Shown here in pieces: positions 19,602-29,669 of a stretch of 64,000 nt of DNA. The notes below the pieces were generated by a model. That model ran no database searches, was not told the DNA's origin, and worked only from the letters and a program-made list of their open reading frames with translations. Position 1 is the first letter of the stretch, and each line of letters starts with the position of its first letter. This DNA comes from Blepharisma stoltei (taxonomy: Eukaryota; Ciliophora; Heterotrichea; Heterotrichida; Blepharismidae). Location of the stretch: contig CAJZBQ010000057.1 in the NCBI GenBank assembly GCA_914767885.1, forward strand, positions 186,001 through 250,000, in the 5' to 3' direction. The position numbers were made by a program, and so were the translations under genes.

Positions 19602-20450
19602 TTAAAAATAATCACTTGCAAGACCTTCTAAATTTCTCTGAATCTCAAAATCAATTGAGCAAGAGCGCCTTTCTCTTGAAACTACCTTATATGCTGCATT
19701 ATAATTTAATTTGTATTTTGATATTAAATATCCTATAACAGCTGCACAAGACTCTGAGCTGCCCGTAGGGCAGCAGATCAAAATATTGCCTTTAGGCAGC
19801 CTGAAATCAATATAGTTTGTTATTTCTTTCAAAACTTTTTTTGTGTTGCTCCCATTTTTATCAAGAGTGATATTTAGCATATCACCTTTAAAAAATTTCC
19901 AATAAAATCCGGATGCTCTATATGTGTCTATTGATACAATTGATTTTATTTTATTTCTCAACAGGAGAGTATAATCGTTTGCAGACCTTATGCTTGATAT
20001 AAAAATATCATAAGAATTTCGCTCAACGTACAAGTAATCTTGAATAGGGACTTGAAAAAGGCCTTTCTTTTCTTCTTTTAGCTCAAGGTTAATTAGTGGT
20101 TTCTGCATATTTTGGAAGCTTTTTTTGTTTAATTTCTTAGTTTTTTCAGATAAATTAACTTTTACTTGCTCATTTGTGCCAACACGATTATTTTCTAAAA
20201 AAGAATTTTTTAATGCATTTGAGCTGCTCTTTTGTTTAAAACCTTTGCAATACCCATTAGAGTCAAAGAATCCGATAGTATCTGAATTAGCTTCTTTTAG
20301 TATTTTTTTTGATTTTGGATTATTAATTAAGCAATTTTTAGTTGTATGATTGGATGAGTAGTCTTTTTCTAAGCAATCGAGCAGATTGAGCATTTTATTT
20401 GGACTGGAAATGCTCACTTCATTGTCTAACGGAAGATTTTCTAATTCCAT
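19602..20450 (-). CDS. Dual-specificity-phosphatase-like protein, probably catalytically dead
   Basis: The first ATG is 20450 (M-E-L-E-N-L-P); the upstream TTG is not a start. The N-terminal half is low complexity. The C-terminal 150 residues have the DSP fold pattern: S-I-R-S-A-N-D-Y-T-L-L, then I-L-I-C-C-P-T-G-S-S-E-S-C-A-A-V-I-G-Y-L, then Y-N-A-A-Y-K-V-V. Active DSPs have H-C-x5-R at the P-loop. Here His is Cys, and the Arg position is Glu. The catalytic Cys is present but the essential Arg is not, as in STYX-type pseudophosphatases, which bind phosphoproteins without hydrolysis. That role is an inference. Confidence 0.6.
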   Translation of the reverse strand: MELENLPLDNEVSISSPNKMLNLLDCLEKDYSSNHTTKNCLINNPKSKKILKEANSDTIGFFDSNGYCKGFKQKSSSNALKNSFLENNRVGTNEQVKVNLSEKTKKLNKKSFQNMQKPLINLELKEEKKGLFQVPIQDYLYVERNSYDIFISSIRSANDYTLLLRNKIKSIVSIDTYRASGFYWKFFKGDMLNITLDKNGSNTKKVLKEITNYIDFRLPKGNILICCPTGSSESCAAVIGYLISKYKLNYNAAYKVVSRERRSCSIDFEIQRNLEGLASDYF

Positions 20451-20537
20451 ATTTTGTCTAATTATCAAGATTCCATTTTAGTTTAAATATTAGTCATATA
20501 GGGCACTTTAATATTTTTAGCCATTTAATACAATTTT

Positions 20538-22399
20538 TTAAATACTAAATTCCACAGGTTTTTTGTCTTTTTCTTTTGGCTGTCCATCTAATACAGAATA
20601 TGACCCAATCTCAATATTTTTCTTGACTTCTTTTACAACTTTCTGTTTAAACATTTTCATCTCATTTGTTTTTCTGCTTTTATAATTGTCAAGCCACCCT
20701 TTAAGCCTTCTTGATTTTTCAGAAGTGTCTCTTCCTTTTACGGAAGAATAATCAATTTTTAAAGCATCTAATAGAGCTTTTTCCTAAATAATATATACAT
20801 TTTGGTGCCTGTCGTTTATTTCTTTCAGGATTTTTTCCTGTAATTTTTCATTAGAGGGAATATAAATTCCTCCCATTTCTGTAAAATGCTCGATGTCTTT
20901 TAGAGAAAAAACCTCGAAAAATTCGGTTCGGTTGATAATTATACTGGGTTTATTCAAGTAAATTTAACTTAAATGAAGAAATGGGTTATTTTTGTTACGA
21001 ATATGGTAATAATTTAATTGGAATTCAAGGTAATTAACTTATAGCAATATAAACATGAAGTAGGTTCTTTTGCTATTGCGCGAGTTTGCCTTGGATAATC
21101 TTCAATTAGTTCAGCTTCTCCAAAGAACTGCCCATAAGTAAGTGTGTTCAGAGTCACTATATATTTTCTTTTTATCTGCCTTATTTTCCACTTTTGAGAC
21201 CCTGTTGGCCAGCAATTTTTCTGCTCAACATCTATAAAAGCTTGAATTTCTACTTTTCCCTCTTTTATGATATAGAGAATATTGCTTGGGTCTCCTCTAT
21301 CATAAAGCAATTCATCAGTCTCATAATGCTTCAATATCAAAAAATTACTTAGCCTTTGAGCTTTTAAAAAGCTCCAATTTTCAAAATATCTGATGCTTAA
21401 TAAAAATTTTGTATTATCATGTTTTTCTAGTTTTTTAATCCCAAGAATCACGCTGTCATAATCAGTTTTCTTTAATTTGAAAATTACTGTTGGCTCTTCT
21501 GCTTTAACACCAGCTGACCTTGGCATCTCTGTATCTAGCGCAGTTTCGCCTATTGCATCTTTTGTGCTTTTTATGCCAATATTGCTTCCATCTTCCAAAT
21601 AAATCCCTACTTTTCCAGAAAAAATGATAAACATGGAATCAGCTTCGTCTCCTTTATGAAAAATTCATTCCCCTTCTTGATAATTTTCTTTAAATAATTT
21701 ATCACAAGTTTCATATACCACAGATTTTGGCAATTTCCCGAAAAATTTAGTTGAGCTTATCCATGCCTGCAATGCAGCTTTTTCATCATCAGCCCTTTGG
21801 CTTGGATGAAGTGAAACAATATGTTCCAAATCAGAGTTTTTATAATCACTCATTTTCCTATAAGCGCTCTGGAAGTCATTTCTCGCTACGAGTCAGTTTG
21901 GGTAGCAGCTATTTTGGGTATTCTGTGCAGCTTTAGATGTTTTTGGTCGATACTGCGATTCAAACAGAATTGCTTGACAATTTACCAAATTTGATTCAGA
22001 AAACGAATTGCAATGGGTATGGGTTTTTGCGATCTCTCTGGACAGAGGAGGACCAAAAATTTTTGACCTGTCAGTCGAAATAGATGGCACTTTTGAATGA
22101 TTGACAGATTTTGTTTCAAAATCTTTCCTTGCTTTTTCTATATAAAAAGAAGGATGCTTCGGCTTGTCTATTGTGATATTTTCTATTAGAATTTTCGGCC
22201 GAGCGATTTCTTTTAATAATCGATCTTGGGTCGCTCTTTTTAATTCTTGAGAGATTTTTCGGTTTCTCTGCTCGGCACTAAAAGGCTTGATTCTTTTATT
22301 TCTGGTTTCTGTATGACTGGTATAAGCTCTTGAAGGGATATTATCAGACGTTTTATAAAGAGACATCTGAGAAAGGAACATTGGAGGGATGCTTTCCAT
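20538..22399 (-). CDS. Protein with two cyclic-nucleotide-binding domains
   Basis: Starts at ATG 22399 and reads through TGA-Trp codons (near 21893 and 21662), so three open pieces form one chain. A basic, Ser-rich N-terminal region of about 170 residues comes first. Two cNMP-binding folds follow: E-G-E-W-I-F-H-K-G-D-E-A-D-S-M-F-I-I-F-S-G-K-V, then D-E-L-L-Y-D-R-G-D-P-S-N-I-L-Y-I-I-K-E-G-K-V. The second has F-F-G-E-A-E-L near its phosphate-binding position. A 104-bp IES (20936-21039) and a 15-nt intron (20784-20798) lie in the 3' part. The stop is at 20538. There is no kinase or channel domain, so it may be a free cAMP/cGMP sensor or ciliary CNBD protein. Confidence 0.8.
20784..20798 (-). other. 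15-nt spliceosomal intron
   Basis: On the minus strand GTATATATTATTTAG, with an in-frame TAG. Removal joins D-R-H-Q-N to E-K-A-L-L-D-A-L. Confidence 0.8.
20936..21039. other. IES (104 bp)
   Basis: TA at 20936 and 21040. Excision on the minus strand gives C-L-Y-C-Y-I-N-R-T-E-F-F-E-V-F, a natural end of the second cNMP domain. Confidence 0.75.
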
Positions 22400-22490
22400 T
22401 TGACAAATTAGTTAAATTACTAACTATTAATCATAATCAATTTTATTACTTTTTGTATATGGCTTGTCGAATTAAAAATAAAAATTCACC

Positions 22491-23639
22491 ATGGACTTGA
22501 TCATCAGAAAGTTGGGCTTGGTCTCTGATCGTCTTCCTAAATCTGTGGCTATTGCTTTAACAATAATAGGTGCAATAAAAGTTGCTTGCATTTTGAAGAC
22601 TGCTATATCAAATGCTTTTTATAAGAAGCTCTGTTGGCCTCTTAACCTGTCCTCATTATACGGTTCATATTCAAGAGTTCTAATTACAGAAGCATCTACA
22701 GCTATAGGTCAAGCTTGGGCAGAAAAATTTGCTAGCAAAAATTTCAATCTTCTGCTTGTGGGCTCTAATGAAAATGGGTGCAGATCCAATGATAGCACCT
22801 TTTTGATAGTGTACATTTCACCGAAGTACTTTTAGTCGAAAATTGGTTGAAACTTTTTGATAGAGACATTGATCGAAAAAACCCGTTAAATTTCGACCAA
22901 ATGTCACACTATTTAAAAATTTTCGACTAAATGTATTTCGATGAAATGTACAATGTCAAAAATCCACTGTCATTTGCATGGAGCCGATGAAAATAGCTTG
23001 ACTAAGCTCAAAGTTTCTCTTCAGCTTAAATATTCTATAATTCGTTTGACCTATTTATAATTATTATTGCTTCTTAATAATGTAAAATTAAATAAATAAG
23101 CATACAAAGTTAATATTGAAACTTTAGTTATTGATTTATGTGAAAGAGACGCAAGCGAACTAGTCTGCAGCTTTATCGAAGAAAAGAAGCTTGAAATCTC
23201 TGTCATTGTGAATATAATGAAAAACGTTCAAATTGGAAAATTCAGAACTTTATTCAATAGTGATGGGAAAATAGAGCCAGGTGCATTTAAAGAAATGGTA
23301 AATGAAAATGCTTTGAATATAATCCAATCAAACATTGTGTTTTCTACTTTAGTTGTGAGAAGCCTTTTGCCGAAGTTAGCTACAAGAAAATATAAATCCG
23401 CAGTTATTAACTGCAATTTGAACATTGACTCGCCTTATAGCTCAGTTTATGATGCTACTAAAGACTATTTGAAAACTTTTACGTTAAGGATTGCAAAGGA
23501 GACAAAAAAGAGGGTGGATGTTTTTAGTACTTCATATAAAGAAGGCTCAGAAAAAAGGTGTGTAGATGAAGCTATGGGAAGTATTGGAAGAAATTTTGAA
23601 GCTCCAAAGGGGCTAAAAGAAATATTCTTTAGTCATTAA
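22491..23639 (+). CDS. Short-chain dehydrogenase/reductase-like protein (HSD17B12/KAR type)
   Basis: Starts at ATG 22491. An N-terminal membrane segment (about residues 18-40) is followed by S-R-V-L-I-T-E-A-S-T-A-I-G-Q-A-W-A, matching the T-G-x3-G-I-G dinucleotide loop with the first Gly changed to Glu. Later come V-N-I-M-K-N-V (for N-N-A/V-G) and Y-S-S-V-Y-D-A-T-K, with the Y-x3-K catalytic pair. Membrane-anchored SDRs of this shape reduce 3-ketoacyl-CoA in the ER. The degenerate Gly motif makes full activity doubtful. It is interrupted by a TIR element (22776-22986) and a 72-bp IES (23031-23102), both closing in frame. Confidence 0.75.
22776..22986. mobile_element. Long-TIR element with 8-bp target duplication, copy 1 (211 bp)
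   Basis: Target copies ATGAAAAT at 22768-22775 and 22987-22994. The ends are GGGTGCAG...CAATGAY and inverse, with a second inverted block TTTTTGATAGTGTACATTTC about 35 bases in. An 8-bp duplication is typical of hAT-like transposons, not of TA-targeting Tc1/pogo. Excision yields G-S-N-E-N-S-L-T-K-L-K in the SDR. Confidence 0.75.
23031..23102. other. IES (72 bp)
   Basis: TA at 23031 and 23103. An AT-rich insert with a stop. Removal gives Q-L-K-Y-K-V-N-I-E-T-L-V-I-D-L. Confidence 0.75.
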
Positions 23640-23938
23640 TTAGCTTTAAAGATAAATTGGGTTACAAAATTGAAGTGGATTTGATATTGATTTTTTAAGC
23701 ATTTATATTATAAATATTATACAGTTAATAGCTGGTGTTTATTAAATGCTATAGTAATAATCATTTATCTTTTCTTAATATATTTTAAGAAATTCTTTGC
23801 AATTTTTTAAAAATGAGTAGAATATTGATTAACTAATACTGTCTTCAGATCATATTAAAAACTTTGAATTTAATCTGAAGGAATTCCTCCATAATATATA
23901 TTAGATTACTGATTTTCATCTTGACTCTACAATTAAAA
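23640..23938. other. AT-rich intergenic spacer
   Basis: Between the SDR stop and the HAD start. Nothing coding or repeated seen. Confidence 0.6.
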
Positions 23939-24772
23939 ATGGATCCCAATAGTTATCAATCTTATATTTTTGATTGTGACGGAGTTCTGTGGAAAGGCCT
24001 CTTAGAGGTTCCTGGAAGCATTCAAGCATTAAACTACCTTCAAAGCCTTGGCAAAAAAGTCTTTTTCCTCACAAATTCAGCACGCACTAAGCCTGATATT
24101 GCAAGCCAGCTATCATCATACGGCTTTGCAGCCTCTTATGACCAAATTCACAGTGCAGGTACAATGCTTCCTTTATATATAAATAAATTCCATCCTGGAC
24201 TAAAAAACGTATTTTTCATAGGGCTGCGTGGAAAAGAGCTTCTTACAGACGCAGGCTTCAATGCTTTAGAATCCCATGAAATCCCTAACAATAGAATCAC
24301 AAGTTTACAAGATTTAAAAGACTTCAGACTTCAAGAAGTCCCAGATGCTGTCGTTGTCTGCCACGATATTGATTTCGACTATTTTACAGGACTATATGCA
24401 TCTGCCTGCATCCAAGAAGGGGCAAAATTCATTTCTGCCAATTATGACGATTACTTTATATTAGGAGACTGAAAAATGGCCAGCTGTGGGACCCTATGCA
24501 AATATATAGAAGGCGCAACAGGCCAAAAAGCAGAAGTTGTTGGGAAACCTAATAGTTTTATTATAGAAGAAATTATTGAAGAGCATAACCTGGATAGAAG
24601 CACATGCATCATGGTAGGCGATACAATTGATTCTGACGTGCTGCTTGCCCACAACGCACATATAGACTCTATGCTAGTTCTCACTGGAGTATCTAAAAGA
24701 GAAGACATAGAGAAATATGAGTATAAACCAACTTTTGTATTTGAGAGTTTAGGAAGCGCTTTTAATTTATAG
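23939..24772 (+). CDS. HAD-family phosphatase (p-nitrophenyl/phosphoglycolate phosphatase type)
   Basis: The true start is ATG 23939 (M-D-P-N-S-Y-Q-S-Y); an upstream TTG in frame is not used. HAD motif I is I-F-D-C-D-G-V-L-W, motif II is F-L-T-N-S-A-R-T-K, the conserved Lys is in V-V-G-K-P-N-S, and motif IV is M-V-G-D-T-I-D-S-D. A TGA-Trp at 24470 lies in F-I-L-G-D-W-K-M-A. The cap and order match the NPP/PGP branch (PDXP/PGP), cytosolic enzymes dephosphorylating small phosphate esters such as 2-phosphoglycolate. 277 residues is slightly short. No insertion. Convergent with the next gene, 6 bp apart. Confidence 0.9.
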
Positions 24773-24778
24773 CATAAA

Positions 24779-26538
24779 TTAGCTTTTATCTTTTAACATT
24801 TTCAGATCTCTGATAAGTTTATCTCTATCACGAAGCTTGAGACCGTGAGTTGCTGCAAAATGTTGCCCTACTCTTAATAGGTCGTCATTGGGTCCTACAG
24901 TGACATTTTCATATTTGCCAGGGCCAACATTGACTCGGAGAGTGAAGCTTTTTGGGGTACTTTGCTGAGAATTAGTTATACTTGATCTATGCTTTGCTGG
25001 AGAAGTTTTGGCTGAATTTGATTTCCATAATGGCTCTTTTGGAACTGAGGAAATCACTTTTATTGCAGAGTTTACACTGTATTTGCCTGCTGGAGTGGTT
25101 GATTTTACAGAAGCGTTAGTTATGATTGGTTTTATTGGTGCCCATTGAGTGCTGCTGCGAGGTTTCGGTTGAATTGAGCCAAAGTCTATATCCATATCAG
25201 AGCTTTCTATTGAAGGAGTAGCCATTGACATTCTAGGATTATAGAATGGGATATCTAATGAATTTCTATGGGACCCATAAGTGATATCTTGGCTTGAAGG
25301 AGGTCTTAAAGTATCAAAATGGTGACTGCTATTAATATAATTTCTTTGGGGTAGCTCTATAGTTTCTTCTTTTTCTAGCTCTCTTTTACTATAAGAAGGA
25401 TGCAAATTGAATTTGTCTTCATATTTTAGAAACTCATCTTTGGCTTCCTCTGAGTGTGGAAGTGATGCTGATGAGCTTTCGCTCAATGAGCAATCAGACG
25501 AGCCACTTGAAAAAACAACAACTTTTAACTCAGATGTCTTGCTTTTATTAGACACTATAATATTATTTTCATGCTCAAATTGGCAAATTGATATTATCGG
25601 CTTAGCTTGACATATAAAGGTGCTTTTTTCGCGATTTTTTTTATTGACTTCATTTTCAGTATTTTCTATAAAATTTAATTTCTGAGCAGTGTCTTTTAGA
25701 TGACTTTTATCTAGTTTACTCTTTACTGCATTTTTTTCTAGATTATTTTCATTGATTTTATGTCCCAGCTTTGAAGGCTCAATATGCTGATACATCATGT
25801 CATGCAGTAAAATTCTGACCTTGCTAGCATTCATTATAGGACTAAAATATTTGTCTTGGCAAAGTTTTTCACAAAATTCTGCCTCTCTAACTTTGTTATG
25901 ACCTTTCATTAACTCGTTAGAAATCTTGTTAATTAATTCACTTTTTTCTTTTTTGATAAATTCCAGATATTCGCTTACGTTTATTAGCGGTGAAATTTTA
26001 TCTTTTATAAAATGTGGGATATTTTCTGTAGCTATTTCAATTAAATTCTCTAAAGAATTTTTCTTTTAAAAAATTTTGTTCACTCACGGAGGGTGGGTTT
26101 TTGGGCAAAAAATAGCGATTTTTCTAATGGTTTTGTTCACTCACGGAGGGGAGAACTAAGCTGTTCATTATTTATGAACTCTAAGGCGTCTTCATCTATA
26201 AGATGATATAAGATTTTCATTTTCTCATAATTGTTTCCACTGCCTAAAAGGATAATTGCTATACATATTTTTAAAGAATTGTATTGCTTTTCTTTTATGT
26301 GAAATTCCTCACAAAGCTGCATTATCTCAGATTTTAAACCTGCAGGGGCTTGAGATAATGATCTTTCTAATTGAGATCTTTTAATTAGTTTATGGCTTGA
26401 ATTAAGCTTGATTTCTTTGTAGAAGTCAAGGAATGGCGTTCGGGAGATCAAAAGGGAGTTTTCTGCGTGTATAAGAGCTTGCTCTTGTTTTGGCATTTTA
26501 AGATCATTTGAAATTGTCTGGGATTTTGCACAGCCCAT
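24779..26538 (-). CDS. Ser-rich protein with N-terminal Met-Gly-Cys, split by a MITE end
   Basis: Starts at ATG 26538 with M-G-C-A-K-S, an N-myristoylation/palmitoylation-type start. The first 130 residues are helical. A solo MITE end sits near 26068-26155. The frame then continues N-S-L-E-N-L-I-E-I-A-T-E to the stop at 24779. The middle is low complexity, Ser/Glu/Lys-rich. The last 75 residues look folded: F-T-L-R-V-N-V-G-P-G-K-Y-E-N-V-T-V-G-P-N-D-D and F-A-A-T-H-G-L-K. That pattern resembles the ubiquitin-like module seen at the end of some ciliate EF-hand and kinase-associated proteins. No firm family. Confidence 0.55.
26068..26155 (+). mobile_element. Solo right end of MITE family 1
   Basis: About 88 bp corresponding only to the right part of the other copies. 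It has GTTCACTCACGGAGGGTGGG, the AAAAAATAGCGATTTTTC block and a final CTCACGGAGGGGAGAAC before TA at 26156. The left hairpin and AT-rich interior are missing. The left boundary, probably the TA at 26066-26067, is not certain and I could not close the frame exactly. Confidence 0.7.
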
Positions 26539-26718
26539 TTTTTTATGTAATCTCTCTATAAGGAACTATTATAGAAAACACACAGAGACAGAAAACTGAA
26601 AATTTTGGATTGCTCAAGAAATCAGCATATCAATCTAAGGATAATCCTAATGTATGAAAAAATTATTATTTTATCTTGCGAATGCAAACTATGACGCAAG
26701 TGGCTTCAAATTAATAAA

Positions 26719-27237
26719 ATGTCGAACCCTAAAATTCAGCAAGCTATAAACTTCGTGAATAAAATGACTCGTAAGTTCTAGACAGCCGACACATCTATTG
26801 AAAAAAAACTTGAATTTTTGAAGAAGAAATTGTCTGCATCTGAACTAGAAGAAGTGAAAAAAATTATCATGAAAGACGATATTTCTAAATACTTTGAGCC
26901 AGCCTCTATAAAAGAACAAAAAGAAGCAGGAAAATCTAATATAAAATATTTTATATTAACTGCTTCATCAATTATTTCTGGGATATTTGCCGCTGTTGTT
27001 ACTACCAATTACAAAGATATCATTAAGCGTAATAAAGATCCTGAACTAGAAGAAGATAAGGAAGAAGATTTTATGGTCGAAATAGACATTGATAAAAGGA
27101 ATTATATAGAGAAGCTTATAAAATCACAAAATGAAGGGTTCAAAAAACTATCAGGACAGTTAAATGATATTAATATGTCATTAAATTCAATGAATGTGAG
27201 AAAAAATAGCTTAAAACCAGGGCTTGATTTGGATTAA
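26719..27237 (+). CDS. PEX14: PEX14-like peroxisomal membrane protein
   Basis: Starts at ATG 26719. A 15-nt intron (26771-26785) removes an in-frame TAG. The N-terminus is then K-I-Q-Q-A-I-N-F-V-N-K-M-T-P-D-T-S, followed by K-K-L-E-F-L-K-K-K-L-S-A-S-E-L-E-E-V. That matches the three-helix PEX14 N-terminal domain (A-x-x-F-L ... K-x-x-F-L-K-x-K) that docks the PTS1 receptor PEX5. A hydrophobic segment (F-I-L-T-A-S-S-I-I-S-G-I-F-A-A-V-V) and a coiled coil follow, the same order as PEX14. At about 167 residues it is much shorter than animal or fungal PEX14. The symbol is a family-level guess. Confidence 0.65.
26771..26785 (+). other. 15-nt spliceosomal intron
   Basis: GTAAGTTCTAGACAG, 15 bases. 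It has a full GTAAGT donor and contains a TAG in frame. Removal gives N-K-M-T-P-D-T-S-I-E. Confidence 0.85.
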
Positions 27238-27433
27238 TAATTGCTATTAATATCTTTTTTATGATTTGTTTGATAAATATAAGAATTTTAATAAATTTTT
27301 ATTAAATTAAATAGCTGGCATATCAGGCTATCTCGTAATAATTGTTTTCAATATGAAACTATTCATTTTTAGTAAGTTTACATCAAATAAAAATTATTGA
27401 CACATTTATATACCTTCAATAAATGTCTAATAA

Positions 27434-28765
27434 ATGTGGATTTCTTTTGTATTGATAGGAATTGCATTTTCTGCGCCACTCTCAGATCTTGTTAAGAACC
27501 AGCCAGGTCTTCCTGAGCCAGCAAATTTTGATACATATTCAGGATACTTAGACATCCCAAACTCAAATGGGAAGTCATTGCATTATGTTTTAGTCGAAAG
27601 CCAGTCAAATCCTGCAACTGATCCCTTAGTTCTCTGACTTAACGGCGGTCCAGGGTGTTCTTCCTTAGATGGCTTTATATATGAGCATGGCCCATTTGTT
27701 TTTCCAGACTCAGGAACAACTCTTTTTAAAAATCAATATTCATGGAATACCAATGCAAGTGTTATTTATCTAGAGTCTCCTGCAGGAGTAGGGTTTTCTA
27801 TTCTAGGCGACATATCTAATAATAGCACAGACGATGAAATTACAGCCCACGATAGTTTGCAAGCGATTTTACAATTTTTCCAAAAATTCCCTGAGTATAG
27901 ATATCATGATTTTTATATCACTGGGGAAAGTTATGCTGGAATTTATGTCCCAACATTGGCTTATAATGTACTTATGTACAATTCTTATAGCCATCATAAC
28001 AGTATCAATTTGAAAGGTATTGCAGTTGGAAATGGAGCTTGCGATTGGAATGTTGACACAACGCCTGCATATATGAAAATGGTCTGGAATCATGCTCTAA
28101 TAGGATACGACTGGTATAATAAGTTAGTAAATGACTGCGATAATTTCAATGAATGGACTAGTGAAGCATGCCAAAACGACACAAACTATATACAAAACGT
28201 GTTGTTAAATAATGTGAATATTTATGATATATATGGAGAGTGCATTTATCATGGAAATGAGCAAGCTTATGAAGACAACCAGCGAAGGCTCAGGTTCTTA
28301 AAAGACCTCAACACAGGACTTGAAGTCATTCCTCCTTGCTGTGCATGGGAAGGGGCTTATCAATATTTCAGAAGTACTGCGTTCAAAACTGCATTTAATA
28401 TCCCTCCAGAGGCTCAGGTGTGGGAATTTTGTGCTAATCTTGATTATAGTTCTGATTATTTGCATGGATCTTATTATACTTATCCATTTTTGATAAGGGC
28501 AGGACTGAGGATTTTGATTTATTCAGGAGATGTTGACGGAGCTGTATCTTTTATTGGGACGAGAGAGTGGATAAATAATTTGCAGCTAGATGTGAAGACT
28601 CCTTATTCGTCTTGGTATGTGGATGAACAAGTAGCTGGGTATTTTATTGAATATGAAGGATTAACGTTTGTGACGGTTAAAGGGGCTGGACATATGGTGC
28701 CGCAGTGGAAAAGACCACAAGCATGGCATATGATTAATTCGTTTTTAAGTGGAGTTAATCCATAA
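27434..28765 (+). CDS. Serine carboxypeptidase (peptidase family S10)
   Basis: Starts at ATG 27434 with a signal peptide (M-W-I-S-F-V-L-I-G-I-A-F-S-A). W-L-N-G-G-P-G-C-S-S-L uses a TGA codon for its Trp (27638). The triad is Ser in G-E-S-Y-A-G, Asp in S-G-D-V-D-G-A and His in G-A-G-H-M-V-P. The family removes C-terminal residues at acidic pH in lysosomes or food vacuoles, or is secreted. About 443 residues is normal for S10. Several N-x-S/T sites are present. No insertion or intron interrupts it. The flanking spacer downstream carries a MITE. Confidence 0.95.
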
Positions 28766-29669
28766 GTATAACATTAATTCTTCTTATAATTAGAGTTTTT
28801 TGGAAACCTTTTTAATCTATAGATACTTTATTACTGACCATATTTAACCTAGACCACTATCTATTATGAAAATTGATTTTTGATAAACATATATTTCTTT
28901 ATAAATTAACTACAAATTGCTTATTGTTGAAAATTTATATATAAAATTCTAGATATTTTAATTATTATCCTGTATATATAAAACTTTGATAAATTAGTTT
29001 TAGTAAAGCTGATTTTTTTCTTTTTAGATTTTACATGCTTAAGGTTGGAGATATTTTTTTAATTTTGATTATAGTTCAAATATTCTTTATGCTAATTTTT
29101 CTCAACATTTATGTCCAAACCAATATTTTGATATCTCATAATTAAAATTAAGATGTTTTAATAGCCAGTAATTACTAACTCCCCCCTCCGTGAGCGAACA
29201 AAAAAATCTTGTTCGCTCATGGAGGGGGATATTTTTTTTTTAAAAATTAATATATAAATAATTAATTTGTAAAATTTATGTTTTAAAACACAATTTGTTT
29301 AATATTAAACAGAATTGAGCTAGAGGTTTCATGATAATAATTATCATTTGTATGTCAAAATTTTTTTCATAAAAAATTTTTGTTCTCTCACGGAGGGTGG
29401 GTTTTTGGGCAAAATATAGGGATTTGTCTAATGGTTTTGTTCGCTCACGGAAGAGGGGAGTAAATAATCTGATCTGCTCTGATTAACTTAACAAACTCAT
29501 CGTCATCATAGGAAAGACATTGAATTTCAAATCTTCCAAAAATCATTTATAGTATTATAAAATTTCAAATATGCTCATTAATGATGCCATTTATAGAATC
29601 ATTATTTATATAAAATAAATTATGACGTTTTAATAAAAATTTAAGCTTATTTATTACTTTATAATTAAA
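28766..29669. other. Intergenic region with a MITE
   Basis: 900 bp of AT-rich sequence between two plus-strand genes. It contains one MITE family 1 copy (29176-29460) and otherwise nothing recognisable. Confidence 0.6.
29176..29460 (+). mobile_element. MITE family 1 copy (285 bp), intergenic
   Basis: TA at 29176 and 29461. The left terminus CTCCCCCCTCCGTGAGCGAAC is followed by its inverse after an A/T loop. The right terminus has the AAAATATAGGGATTTGTC block and ends GTTCGCTCACGGAAGAGGGG. One of the cleanest copies. Confidence 0.9.

Noticed and set aside
24451-24708. Minus-strand ORF opposite the HAD gene
   Set aside because: The plus strand holds catalytic HAD motifs through this interval.
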